From assembly GCA_905250025.1 (NCBI GenBank), contig CAJNOJ010000132.1, positions 174,422-238,421 on the forward strand: a stretch of 64,000 bases of DNA. The letters run 5' to 3'. Positions 36,601 to 45,782 of this stretch are shown one piece after another. The notes under the pieces were generated by a model that was not told where the DNA came from, made no database searches, and saw only the letters and a program-made list of their open reading frames with translations. How positions within the stretch are numbered: the first letter of the stretch is position 1; each line of letters opens with the position of its first letter. A program made the position numbers and the translations under genes. Source of the DNA: Adineta ricciae (lineage: Eukaryota; Rotifera; Eurotatoria; Adinetida; Adinetidae).

Positions 36601-39600
36601 AGAAGAACACAGTGCCGTGTTCAATGTAATCTTGTTGAACGTTAGGATGTTGTGATTGGATCAATGGGTACGCGACAATTGTTTCTCGGCTAATTTCATT
36701 GATTTGTTTACATGATTGAGTGACTTCTCCAACGGAACTAACGAAGCAAAGAATTTGCTCATGACGTTTTCGTTTTTTACACAATTCTTGAATGATATCA
36801 ATAGGACTTTCGTTGGGTCGTGCAATTTCCGTGACTTTGTATAATGTTCCCATTTGTGGCATTTGGAATTCGGCAAGACCAATTTTACTAAATAATCTCG
36901 GCACTGAAGCATCGAGTGTCGCAGATGAAACAACTACTTTTATTTTGGTTTTCAGTTCAGGTTGAGTCGTTAATGTTCGAGCTAGTAGAGCCAAACAAAG
37001 ATCAATATTAACCGACCGTTCATGAACTTCATCGATAAAGAAAACGACTGATTTGTTGAGTTTCGTTTGTGTAGAGATCAGATTCGAATCGTAGAGCAGT
37101 CGTTCTTTCAGTAGACCGTCGGTCAAGTAAACGATAGCTGCATCAGGATGTCTTTCAGTACCACTGACGGCCCAGCCAGCTATTGGATTCTTCAGTGATT
37201 CCGAATCGTCGCCCATTGTTTGATTTACTCGTTTACAAATTAACTGGCATGGCAAACGTCGTGGTTGAGTGACGATAACTCTATCATAACCTTCGGCGAT
37301 CAAAAGAGCTGGTAATAATGTCGACTTTCCTGATCCAGTCGATGTTGAAATAGTAACGACTGGACTCTTTTCGATTTTATCCAATAGGTCTTTAGACGAT
37401 TCGTACAGTGGCAATTGAACTTTGAAACAACCATAGTAAAGAGTGAGTCGTTGAAGAAGTTTAGGAATGAGCGCGAAATGCTTCAGTTCATAACCTTGGT
37501 ACAATTTGAGTGTTTGAAATTCTTTTTGTACTTTGTCGATAAACTCTTGAAGAACAGCAACAGATTTCGCCGACGGCTTCGTGACGAGTTTCGCACGTTG
37601 AACTAAGATATTTTCTTTGATAAATTGTTCCAATGCTGCATGTTTCAGAAGTTCTATTTCATTCATCAATGGCTGTTTCTGAAGAAACTGCTCCGTTGCT
37701 TTGCGAAGATCCTCCCAAGGCTTCGGTAGTTTGTCGGCAATGCATTGATCGATCAATGCGTTCGCTTGTTCATCAAGAAAGACTTCAAATTTCTTCTCAT
37801 ATTCCGTCTTCTTCGTCTCCAATAGTTCGCTGAAGGTTGCAACATATTGCTTCCAACTATGTGTTTGTGGTTTAACACGAAATACCGCTTCTTTCATCAA
37901 TTGACTAGTATCTCGGCGGATGTACCGTTGATAATATTTTTTCGCCGACTGAATAACATTCATCAACGACCAGATTCGTTGTAAAAGGTCTTTGAATCCT
38001 TGCTGATGAGCAGAAAACCCAATGACAGTAACAACATATTGACTACCCTCTGTAGAGAACACGATTTTCGGTACGCGATCATCGAAAGATGGATCGATGT
38101 TTTTCAATAAACTTCGTAAATGAAGAATGATGATCGAATGTTTTGGTGCCAAGTACCGGTGGATGACTTCAACTTGAATGCTTTTGTAATCCGAGGTTTT
38201 GATGTTTTTATCCATTGCTTTCAATTTTTGTTTTTGTTGTTCATATTCTTTTTGGTTTTCTTCCATCTTCGTGATTCGATTTAACAATCGTTCGATTTCC
38301 TGCTCATGTTGGCTGCCTGAATCTAATAAGGCTTGTATCCGTTGTCTTTCGTTGGCTAAATCATTGTTCAATTTTTCGTTACTCTTCTCTAGCTCTCTCA
38401 ATTGTTCGTTGATTTGTGCTGATTGTTTATCGTTATTCGATGAACCAGAAACAATGCTCTCCTCGAAATTATTCTGTTGCGGTAAGCGTACAGTTGCAGC
38501 TGCTTCATTGATGAAATCTTCCATTCGTTTTGCACCGAAATCTTCGGAGGTGTCGGATTTGCTTTCTATGTCCCCAGTAAGATCTTTCACAGACCAAACT
38601 TGATTGATAGGAGTCTTAGGCATCTAAAAAACATGAAATTGGTGACGATGTAAACACATCATAATGCAAATCTTTACTTCATTGATGGTTCTATGCACAC
38701 TATCATCATCTTCAGCATCACTTTCTTCGGTATCCGAATCATAATCTTCGTCATTTCTGAACATGCCATCATCATCATCGTTAACAGTGGACATACGATC
38801 AGCACTGCTTTCGACTTGTCTCAATCGTGCTGTGGTTAATGGTATCGGATCTAAATGTGCCAATGCTTGAAAATCATCGATACCGATAATTTTGTTCTTA
38901 TTGCGCGGATTGTTTGAAATCATCTTCGGAATCCAGCGAATATAGCCAGCGATACTTCCGCTTCCATTAGCAAACGAAAATGTTTGTAAATCAAATACGA
39001 GTTCGTCCTGGCATACACGAGGAAGCTCGAGACGAAGATACTTGCGACGATATTTCATGGTATGATCTAACTGAGTGTCGGTTTTAGCGTCACAGAAATA
39101 CCACGAATGAAGACGAACTTTGAAATTGCTATCATATACCGTTGGTATGGTCAACATTGTTAAGGATGGCTCAGTTTCGGCCTTTGGATATTTCGTGAAC
39201 ATAATTTGCCAGAGACAGTAGCAATTGAAATTTACGATGGACGAGCCTCTGCAACGAACCCAAGCGATTCTTTGGGTGAAACTAGCATCCTTGCCCGATC
39301 GTAGGAATTGAATTAACGAAACTGCATAAGTTCCAGCGCGCACTCGTAAATGAATTTCATGTTTAAACTCGTTGTCCTCTTTGAATATCATGGATCCCTG
39401 AAGAGTGGTTGCCTCGGCTTCCGAAAACGGATACCATTGCTCATTGGTAAAGGGTTTATATTCCCAAAAACAATCGACGAGAGTATCTTCATCTTCCGTC
39501 GAAATCTGTAGATGTGGTAGATCATCGGTTTTGATCGAATAGCTGGGAACAAGGTTGTCTTTAAAATATTTAATAATACTGGGATGTTGTCGGGCATTAT

Positions 39601-40351
39601 CAATGGGTGTTTCATCAGCATGATTTCGGAGAAAACAATCAGCACCGTGTTCAAAGAGGAATTCGACTATCTTCAAGTGATCACCAAAACAAGCGCCGTG
39701 TAACGCCGTTGAGCCAGCAGATGGATTTCGAGCAAAGTCCGGATCATCTTCGATTGCTCTGTCTAAGGCTCGCTTGATATGTTGTTGGTTTTGAGCATTG
39801 ACGGAGCATCGAGCTTTGATCAAAAGAAATCGGACCAGATTGAAATGATTGTTTCGAGCTGCTGAGTATAGGATCGTAGTACCCCACAGACCAGGACTAT
39901 CTTTCATTGTGGGATATTTCTTTAGAAAATCTTTTACATCGCCTTCGTCGCCAGTGAAAGCTGCTTGGAAAGCTTTGAGTGAAGCTAACATCTGTTGTGC
40001 ATCATTCGCAAAAGCTTTCAGCATGCCAGTATTGAAAGGATTTGTGAACTCGCGAGTCTCTTGATTGTAATTGTACTGATGTAAAAAATTCAATAAATAT
40101 TTACGAGATAGTGTCAACAACTTGGGTATGTTTTTTGATAGCACTTCTTCAAGTTGATATTTCATATCGTCCATCAAAGCGTTGACCTGAGGATCCAACG
40201 TAAATGTATAGATATTAATGTCTAACGTGCCATCCGTAGTGAAATGCCCTGATTGGTTTTGGTTCGTTAGTTTTCTCATAGTATCTTCAATAACTTTAAC
40301 TATCGCTTCCAAACAACGTCGTAGTCGTCCTTCATCTTCTGTATTCGCCAT
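33613..40351 (-). CDS. Ankyrin - DEAH helicase - nucleotidyltransferase-like - PARP fusion protein
   Basis: Four exons (38678-40351, 36220-38623, 34979-36160, 33613-34928) with introns of 50-59 nt join in frame to 2191 residues. Order: helical N-terminus; ankyrin repeats (about 155-265, STALHGACFGDHLKIVEFL); a WWE-like block (about 295-380, WYPFSEAEA); an acidic patch; coiled coil (about 630-700); DEAH-type helicase with TGSGKST (about 985), DEVH (about 1087), SAT (about 1126) and QRLGRLGR (about 1284), then helicase C-terminal region; a nucleotidyltransferase-like GGFVRDW (about 1820) with PGDLDCHLP (about 1862); and a PARP domain with ELFHGAK (His, about 2077), GHGAYFADNP (Tyr) and TEYIVY (Glu, about 2171). 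Each motif is as expected for an active domain. Helicases of this kind unwind RNA, and PARPs with RIQNP-like starts modify proteins or nucleic acid. An RNA-sensing or antiviral role is inference only. Confidence 0.88.
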
Positions 40352-40719
40352 ACTTAATATGTTTAGTGAAATCTGGTTAAGTAAGCAATGAGGTTTTCTT
40401 GTATGTACGGGTTAATAAAAAGCGTAAAAAGAACTGTTGAAAAAGCGTAAAAAAATCATGCGGTCTGACAAAGCGCGATAAGATGGGTAAAAGCCAAGTT
40501 GCGAAAGAACAGCAAATAGAGTCAACATGGTGACCTCAATATATTGTTGTGATTCATAGTTTTATTACATTTTATTTTCGTAGCGAGGAAGAACAGAACA
40601 AGAGAAAACAATGTGCCGCGAGCCAAATTGCAAGTTGGTAAAAAAACATCGACCAATGTGAAAGTGTTCGATCTCACATGTTGATACTGTGTATCTAATT
40701 TGGAAATGTGTAGATGTCT
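40352..40719. other. Intergenic, no gene seen
   Basis: About 370 nt between the PARP gene start and the amidohydrolase stop, AT-rich. It is the likely promoter region of the PARP fusion gene. Confidence 0.45.
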
Positions 40720-41904
40720 TTAATACTTGAGTTCTTGTTGGACTAAACTGATCCAATAAGCTACACCATATGGAATAACTTCATCGTTAAAATCATATGT
40801 GGGTGAATGTAAATTTCGAAATCTGGTATCATCGTTCACACCCAAAAATATAAAAGCGCCAGGTCGTTCGACGAGCATGAAAGCAAAATCTTCACCAGCC
40901 ATCGTCGGCTCTGTGTTTCGATCGACATTTTCTTCGCCAACTACGGCTTCAGCCGCTGTAATAGCTCGTTTGGTTTGTTCTGCGTGATTCACCAGGGGGG
41001 ATGCAACTCGAACGTATTCTACTTCAGCTTCACAACCAAAATCAGCTGCGAGATTACTAGCAATTTCCTTCATGCGTCGTTCAATTGTACTACGCACGGA
41101 TTCTGTTAAACTTCGAGTCGTGCCACCAATACGTAATGTTGATGGCATGACATTTAACGATTGAAATGAACCACATTCAATGGCACCTACGGTTATCACC
41201 GCTGAATCGGTTGCCTTAATGTTTCGACTGATAATGGTTTGTACTGCTAAAACAAATTGTGCTTGCAAAACGGTAAGATCACTGGCTCGATGTACGAGTG
41301 CACCTCCGTGACCACCTGTACCACGGAAAGTGACGAGCCAACTGTCACCTGCTGCCATCATCGGACCAGCACGTATTGCAAATTTCCCGAATCGTTCTGG
41401 ATAGTTGTGTAGTCCGTAGACGGCATCCATGGGAAATCGATCGAATAGACCGTCCTTGATCATTGCTAAAGCACCAGTAAGCCCCTCTTCAGCCGGTTGA
41501 AATATAAAATAAATAGTTCCACAAAACGTATCACGATGGTGAGCGAGATATTTCGCTGCACCAAGCAACATAGCTGTGTGTCCATCATGACCGCAGGCAT
41601 GCATCGTGCCCGATATTTTGGATCTGTAAGGAACATCATTTTGTTCGTTCAGACGAAGAGCATCCATATCAGCGCGCAGACCAATTGTATTATTGCCTGG
41701 CTGTAAACTTTTCAAGATCCCAACAACACCAAATTGACCAACACCTTCAATCGCCATTATACCCCATCCTTTCAATTTATTGGCAACTAACGCGGATGTT
41801 CGTACTTCTTCCATGGCCATTTCAGGGTGAGCATGAATATCCCGTCGAATTTGTTTTAGTTCTAAGTGCATCTCGCGCACTTGTTCAAGAAGTACAGTAT
41901 TCAT
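40720..41904 (-). CDS. M20D amidohydrolase (hippurate / N-acyl-amino-acid hydrolase type)
   Basis: Intronless 394-residue metallopeptidase-family enzyme that cleaves the amide of N-acyl amino acids such as hippurate. Motifs: LRADMDAL, MHACGHDGHTAMLLGAA (Cys and His metal ligands), FQPAEEG (catalytic and metal Glu), HNYP (His ligand), GTGGHGG in the dimerisation lid domain, and TMAGEDFAFM with NLHSPTYDFND (last His ligand) at the end. Length and every motif fit bacterial HipO-type proteins, with no signal peptide, so it should be cytosolic. The lack of introns in a gene-dense region where most neighbours have them, plus the bacterial character, makes horizontal origin likely; the plant IAA-amino acid hydrolase branch is the alternative source. 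Confidence 0.93.
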   Translation of the reverse strand: MNTVLLEQVREMHLELKQIRRDIHAHPEMAMEEVRTSALVANKLKGWGIMAIEGVGQFGVVGILKSLQPGNNTIGLRADMDALRLNEQNDVPYRSKISGTMHACGHDGHTAMLLGAAKYLAHHRDTFCGTIYFIFQPAEEGLTGALAMIKDGLFDRFPMDAVYGLHNYPERFGKFAIRAGPMMAAGDSWLVTFRGTGGHGGALVHRASDLTVLQAQFVLAVQTIISRNIKATDSAVITVGAIECGSFQSLNVMPSTLRIGGTTRSLTESVRSTIERRMKEIASNLAADFGCEAEVEYVRVASPLVNHAEQTKRAITAAEAVVGEENVDRNTEPTMAGEDFAFMLVERPGAFIFLGVNDDTRFRNLHSPTYDFNDEVIPYGVAYWISLVQQELKY

Positions 41905-42379
41905 CTAAAGATATGAATAACAAGAACAAATCAAGTAACAACAAGTATGCATACGCTCTGTAGCTCATATCAATTGAAAACGAACAAGAGTGACCGACAG
42001 AACGATAACAAATGAGGTGTAAAGTTAAGCAATGATGTTCGTTTTCACATCATGCATGCATGAACAACTTTACATCGTTTTCTTTTCGACCATAATGCAT
42101 TAATGTCCGTTGACCTTTCTACATACTTTTCGCTCAAATGGATGTGGGATTGTATTAATTATCAAAATATAGTAATATCAGGACATGTAGTAATCACTTT
42201 TTATCTTCACTTGTCTGTATTGCGCGTACTGATTCACACATTCACAATAGAACATACTCTATTCTGGTTTTCTTTTTTAACACGTGTGTCAAAGATAAAT
42301 ACCAAAACATGTTATCTACGCTAAGACATATTCATCACATTTTTTTTTCTGTTGCCCATAAACTACATAGTCGAAAATC
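41905..42379. other. Divergent intergenic region (amidohydrolase / GNAT)
   Basis: 475 nt between two divergently transcribed intronless genes. It presumably carries both promoters. No gene is seen. Confidence 0.45.
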
Positions 42380-42967
42380 ATGTCGTTCGAAAAAATGACT
42401 ACAAATCCATTTGTTGTTCGTCGTGCCACTAGCAGTGATAGTGATGCAATCGCTCAACTTAGTCGACAGACATGGCGTGAAACGTATCTGGAAGATTTGG
42501 CTCTACCTATTCCTGATCATGATGTTGAATCTTATTTGCGCACTGAGAAAAGTTCACAGTGGTATGCAAATAAAATTGCGGATCCACAGGAAGCGACTTG
42601 GGTGATGGAAGATACAACGACCGGAGAGATCGTTGCCTTTCTCATCGTCGGCCGATGTGAAGTGCCTCATCCAGAATTTTCTCGAAATAGGGATGGGCAA
42701 ATCGAGTATTTATATGTCCGACGTGATCGACAATCACAAGGATTTGGAAAACAATTAATGAATATCGCTTTGTCATGGCTGGAAGAGCAATTTCCCGAAC
42801 GGCCTGTGTGGCTGACAACATTAGCTTGCAATCTGAAGTCACAAAAGATGTACATGAATTACGGGTTTACTACAGTCGGTGAATTTATTTCAAAGGTTGG
42901 AAATACAGAAAGACATTTCATCGTTATGCGACGAGAGAGTCGCTCCGCTATTCAAAATCTTTGTTAA
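42380..42967 (+). CDS. GNAT-family N-acetyltransferase
   Basis: Intronless 195-residue protein. Acetyl-CoA binding motif A is RQSQGFGKQLM (R/QxxGxG/A) after the beta strand GQIEYLYVRRD, and motif B is NLKSQKMYMNYGFTTVGEF, as in stand-alone GNAT enzymes of bacterial style. The N-terminus FVVRRATSSDSDAIAQLSRQTWRETY is the typical first helix pair. The acceptor is unknown. The last 78 nt overlap the 3' end of the convergent ADP-ribosyltransferase gene. It could start at the second ATG (42395). Compact size and lack of introns fit possible acquisition from bacteria. Confidence 0.88.
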   Translation: MSFEKMTTNPFVVRRATSSDSDAIAQLSRQTWRETYLEDLALPIPDHDVESYLRTEKSSQWYANKIADPQEATWVMEDTTTGEIVAFLIVGRCEVPHPEFSRNRDGQIEYLYVRRDRQSQGFGKQLMNIALSWLEEQFPERPVWLTTLACNLKSQKMYMNYGFTTVGEFISKVGNTERHFIVMRRESRSAIQNLC

Positions 42968-44212
42968 ACATTTTTGCTGTAAATGAATAACTGTTCTCTC
43001 TTCTTCTTGTTCAATCTGTGTAATAACAAACGATGAATATGGTAGAAGCAATACTTCAGCTTCACTTTGAAATTCTGATATACCAGATATATCAATCGCC
43101 GTAGATTGATCGTTATTGATTATTTCATAAATACAGAAATAGGACTGTTTATTTGGATCAGTGGTTCCTTTGTCCGAAAACATCTCTGCCACATAGCGAT
43201 TCGCCGAAGTTGAGAGAAATGTAGTTGTCATAATACAAGAGCCAACTTTGTAATGATCAAGAACGTTTCTTGGTAGGACAATACCGCGATACGATCTTCC
43301 AACGAAACTACGCTTTTGATATCTTTCGTAACGAAGAAGGATGCTTATGATTGCTCGTGTACCATCTTCTGTTGAATAGAGACAGTCGCATGAGAACTGA
43401 CTACAACCATTTTTCAAATCATGTATGATATTACGTGCCATATCTTCATTTAACAATTTGGAAAACTTCTGAGAAATTGTATATGCAGCGATGATGTAAT
43501 CAGGATCTTGTTTACGTAACGCACATTGTAGATAATTATGTACTTTTGTCATATTTTCCGAAAGAATATCATGCAAACGTGTATTGATATAGCCTTTTTC
43601 TATCGTATGAAGTTTTCGCTTTAGATCCTTTTCGTCCATGGGTGTCAATGATTTCAATTCATGACGAAATCTCAAGGATTTTTCTGCTGCGTCTTGATCG
43701 ATTAGTTCCCATTCATACAAAGTAGTATCATCGACTAATGAACAAACTTTACATTTTACTTTCCATTGATCTTCAGAAACGGTGCTACCGGGTTCGAGTG
43801 CAAAGACGAAGCGATTTGATGATGGACGTTGGAACAAATCTTTAATTTCCTTTGTTCCAGCTAATTCATAAGCTTGCTGACTGTCTATATTGCTTAGCGA
43901 TCGTCTAGCGCCGTGAAATAAGAGCATTTGAATAATTTCTTTATGTTGATTTCTAGTAGCAACATGTAAAGCCGTGTCGTTATTTGGTAGATGCTGATAA
44001 TTGATTTCTTCATATTCCACCGTTTCCAAGCATGATTTTACACGAGCAACATCGTTCATCAGACAAGCTAAATAAAGCAATGGAGGTTTAGACGGCAGTG
44101 GGCGGAAATATTGCTGAAAGAATCGAGATAATCGACAATACTCTTGCCTCTCATCGTTGGAATTTGACAAGCCCGTAGTCGAGTGTGTCATATGTCGTGT
44201 AAAAAAGTACAT
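42890..44212 (-). CDS. Ankyrin-repeat arginine-type ADP-ribosyltransferase
   Basis: Intronless, 440 residues from ATG 44212 (ATG 44191 also possible). Residues about 45-125 hold two or three ankyrin repeats (NNDTALHVATRNQHKEIIQMLLFHGA). After a linker comes an R-S-E class mono-ADP-ribosyltransferase domain: SYRGI (Arg, binds NAD), FLSTSANRYVAEMF (STS) and SEAEVLLLP (ExE, the Glu pair giving arginine specificity). Such enzymes transfer ADP-ribose from NAD to arginine. No signal peptide or GPI signal is seen, so unlike vertebrate ecto-ARTs it should be intracellular. All catalytic residues are present. The C-terminus overlaps the GNAT gene tail to tail. Confidence 0.87.
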   Translation of the reverse strand: MYFFTRHMTHSTTGLSNSNDERQEYCRLSRFFQQYFRPLPSKPPLLYLACLMNDVARVKSCLETVEYEEINYQHLPNNDTALHVATRNQHKEIIQMLLFHGARRSLSNIDSQQAYELAGTKEIKDLFQRPSSNRFVFALEPGSTVSEDQWKVKCKVCSLVDDTTLYEWELIDQDAAEKSLRFRHELKSLTPMDEKDLKRKLHTIEKGYINTRLHDILSENMTKVHNYLQCALRKQDPDYIIAAYTISQKFSKLLNEDMARNIIHDLKNGCSQFSCDCLYSTEDGTRAIISILLRYERYQKRSFVGRSYRGIVLPRNVLDHYKVGSCIMTTTFLSTSANRYVAEMFSDKGTTDPNKQSYFCIYEIINNDQSTAIDISGISEFQSEAEVLLLPYSSFVITQIEQEEERTVIHLQQKCLTKILNSGATLSSHNDEMSFCISNL

Positions 44213-44407
44213 ATGAATGACAAGTCAGACATGATTTCCGCTGTTTCTCCACCATTGAGTCAACTAATTGGTAACGAAGATAAAAATAGTCATTTTTCAT
44301 ACAGGTAAACGAGTTTGGAATGAGTAATAAAACATGTTGGAAAGTATCTCTGATTGAAATTTCCATGAGAAAGTAAATTTGAAGAACATTTCTTGTTTCG
44401 CACAGTA

Positions 44408-45568
44408 ATGAATGACTTTCAATGTGGACGAGATATTTCCTTTTGTTTAAGCGTTTGCAATTTAACTCTGTGTTCACCGGAGAACAATACCTGTGTAGCA
44501 GATCATGGATATTGTGTGTTTAGCGACAAAGTTCAACCGAAATGTATATGTTTACCTTGTTTTATTGGCAAGTACTGTGAGGACGAGAAGGTATCGCGAA
44601 ATCTCTGGTCATTCTTTGCACCTTATGGTGAGATAGCGGAAAACGGCGCCTATATTCCGGCGATCATAATTATGATATGGGGTGCATTTCTTTTAATGAA
44701 CGGAATCTGTTGTTTACAAACATATCTATGTCGGAAAATACGTGAAACTAACTTAGGAATTTATTTAATAATGCTTTCAATTGTGTCGCTGTTCATTGGA
44801 CTAATATTGATCATATTTGCATCACTTTTTCTGCGCGTCAAAGATTTACCAGATCTAGATCTGTTTGCTGATTTCCATTGTATAATTTACGAGAAATTTG
44901 TTTATATTCCTTTGGTTTCTATGTACAATTGGTTCATCGCCTGTGTTGGCATCGAACGAGCGCTCGTTGCTTGTTCGAGAGACTACGAACTACACGATTC
45001 AAGACGTCGTTCAGTCATAGTTTCTGTTCTCGTTGTAATCATTTGTCCATTGACAGCCCTTCCAGGACTCTTCACCGTACGTCAAAATCAGCCCGCAGAA
45101 CTACGACCCATGCAGTGCGTGAATTTTACACCAGTGGGATACATCTTGTACGTAACAATTACACGCATTCACTTACTGGCATTTTATATCATCTACATCG
45201 TGATGAATATAGCCGTGTTAACACATCTTCTCAGACATCGCCAGCGTTTTGTAGGTGCCGATTCATTATGCAGTCAACTGTATCTGATTTTACATAGACA
45301 TAAAGACTTCTTTTTACCTTACTTAATTCAAGCTCTCTTCCAGTTGCCAAGTATTTTAATGGATTACATCATGACTTGCTCAACGGCGCACACACGATTA
45401 GTCGCACGGTTAACCATAGGATTTTCTGTCCTACAAATCCTTCCATTTATAATTACATTCTATTTGTATATTTATTTATCACCAGTGTACTGGTCAATAT
45501 TCTTGCACGTATCTCCCATTGGTAAATGTTTTATGAAAATAAAAGAAACAGTTTTTCGACATGTTTGA
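44408..45568 (+). CDS. EGF-containing 7TM receptor
   Basis: About 386 residues from ATG 44408. An acceptor-like CAG lies just before it, so an upstream exon with more extracellular sequence is possible and the 5' end is uncertain; no signal peptide is visible. An EGF-like module (CSPENNTCVADHGYC...CICLPCFIGKYCED) precedes seven hydrophobic helices starting at AYIPAIIIMIWGAFLL. The loop after helix 3 reads GIERALVACSRDYE in the place of ERY. The same combination is found in the receptor at the right edge of the window. This arrangement is typical of expanded rotifer orphan receptors; the ligand is unknown. Confidence 0.8.
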   Translation: MNDFQCGRDISFCLSVCNLTLCSPENNTCVADHGYCVFSDKVQPKCICLPCFIGKYCEDEKVSRNLWSFFAPYGEIAENGAYIPAIIIMIWGAFLLMNGICCLQTYLCRKIRETNLGIYLIMLSIVSLFIGLILIIFASLFLRVKDLPDLDLFADFHCIIYEKFVYIPLVSMYNWFIACVGIERALVACSRDYELHDSRRRSVIVSVLVVIICPLTALPGLFTVRQNQPAELRPMQCVNFTPVGYILYVTITRIHLLAFYIIYIVMNIAVLTHLLRHRQRFVGADSLCSQLYLILHRHKDFFLPYLIQALFQLPSILMDYIMTCSTAHTRLVARLTIGFSVLQILPFIITFYLYIYLSPVYWSIFLHVSPIGKCFMKIKETVFRHV

Positions 45569-45782
45569 GTGAAAAGAATAAAGCTGTAATCATCTGATCC
45601 TTTGGATATTGTTACAGCAATGGAAAAGATATGAGAAAATTCCTTAACAATATTTTATTAGACAGCGAATCTGCACTGATCAATTATTAGTGGGTGCAGA
45701 TCATTCGTCGTATGAAAGTAGTCAACTACGATTAAATCTTGCATAACAAAATTTCAATATTTTTTCCAAGGTTTAACTATAT

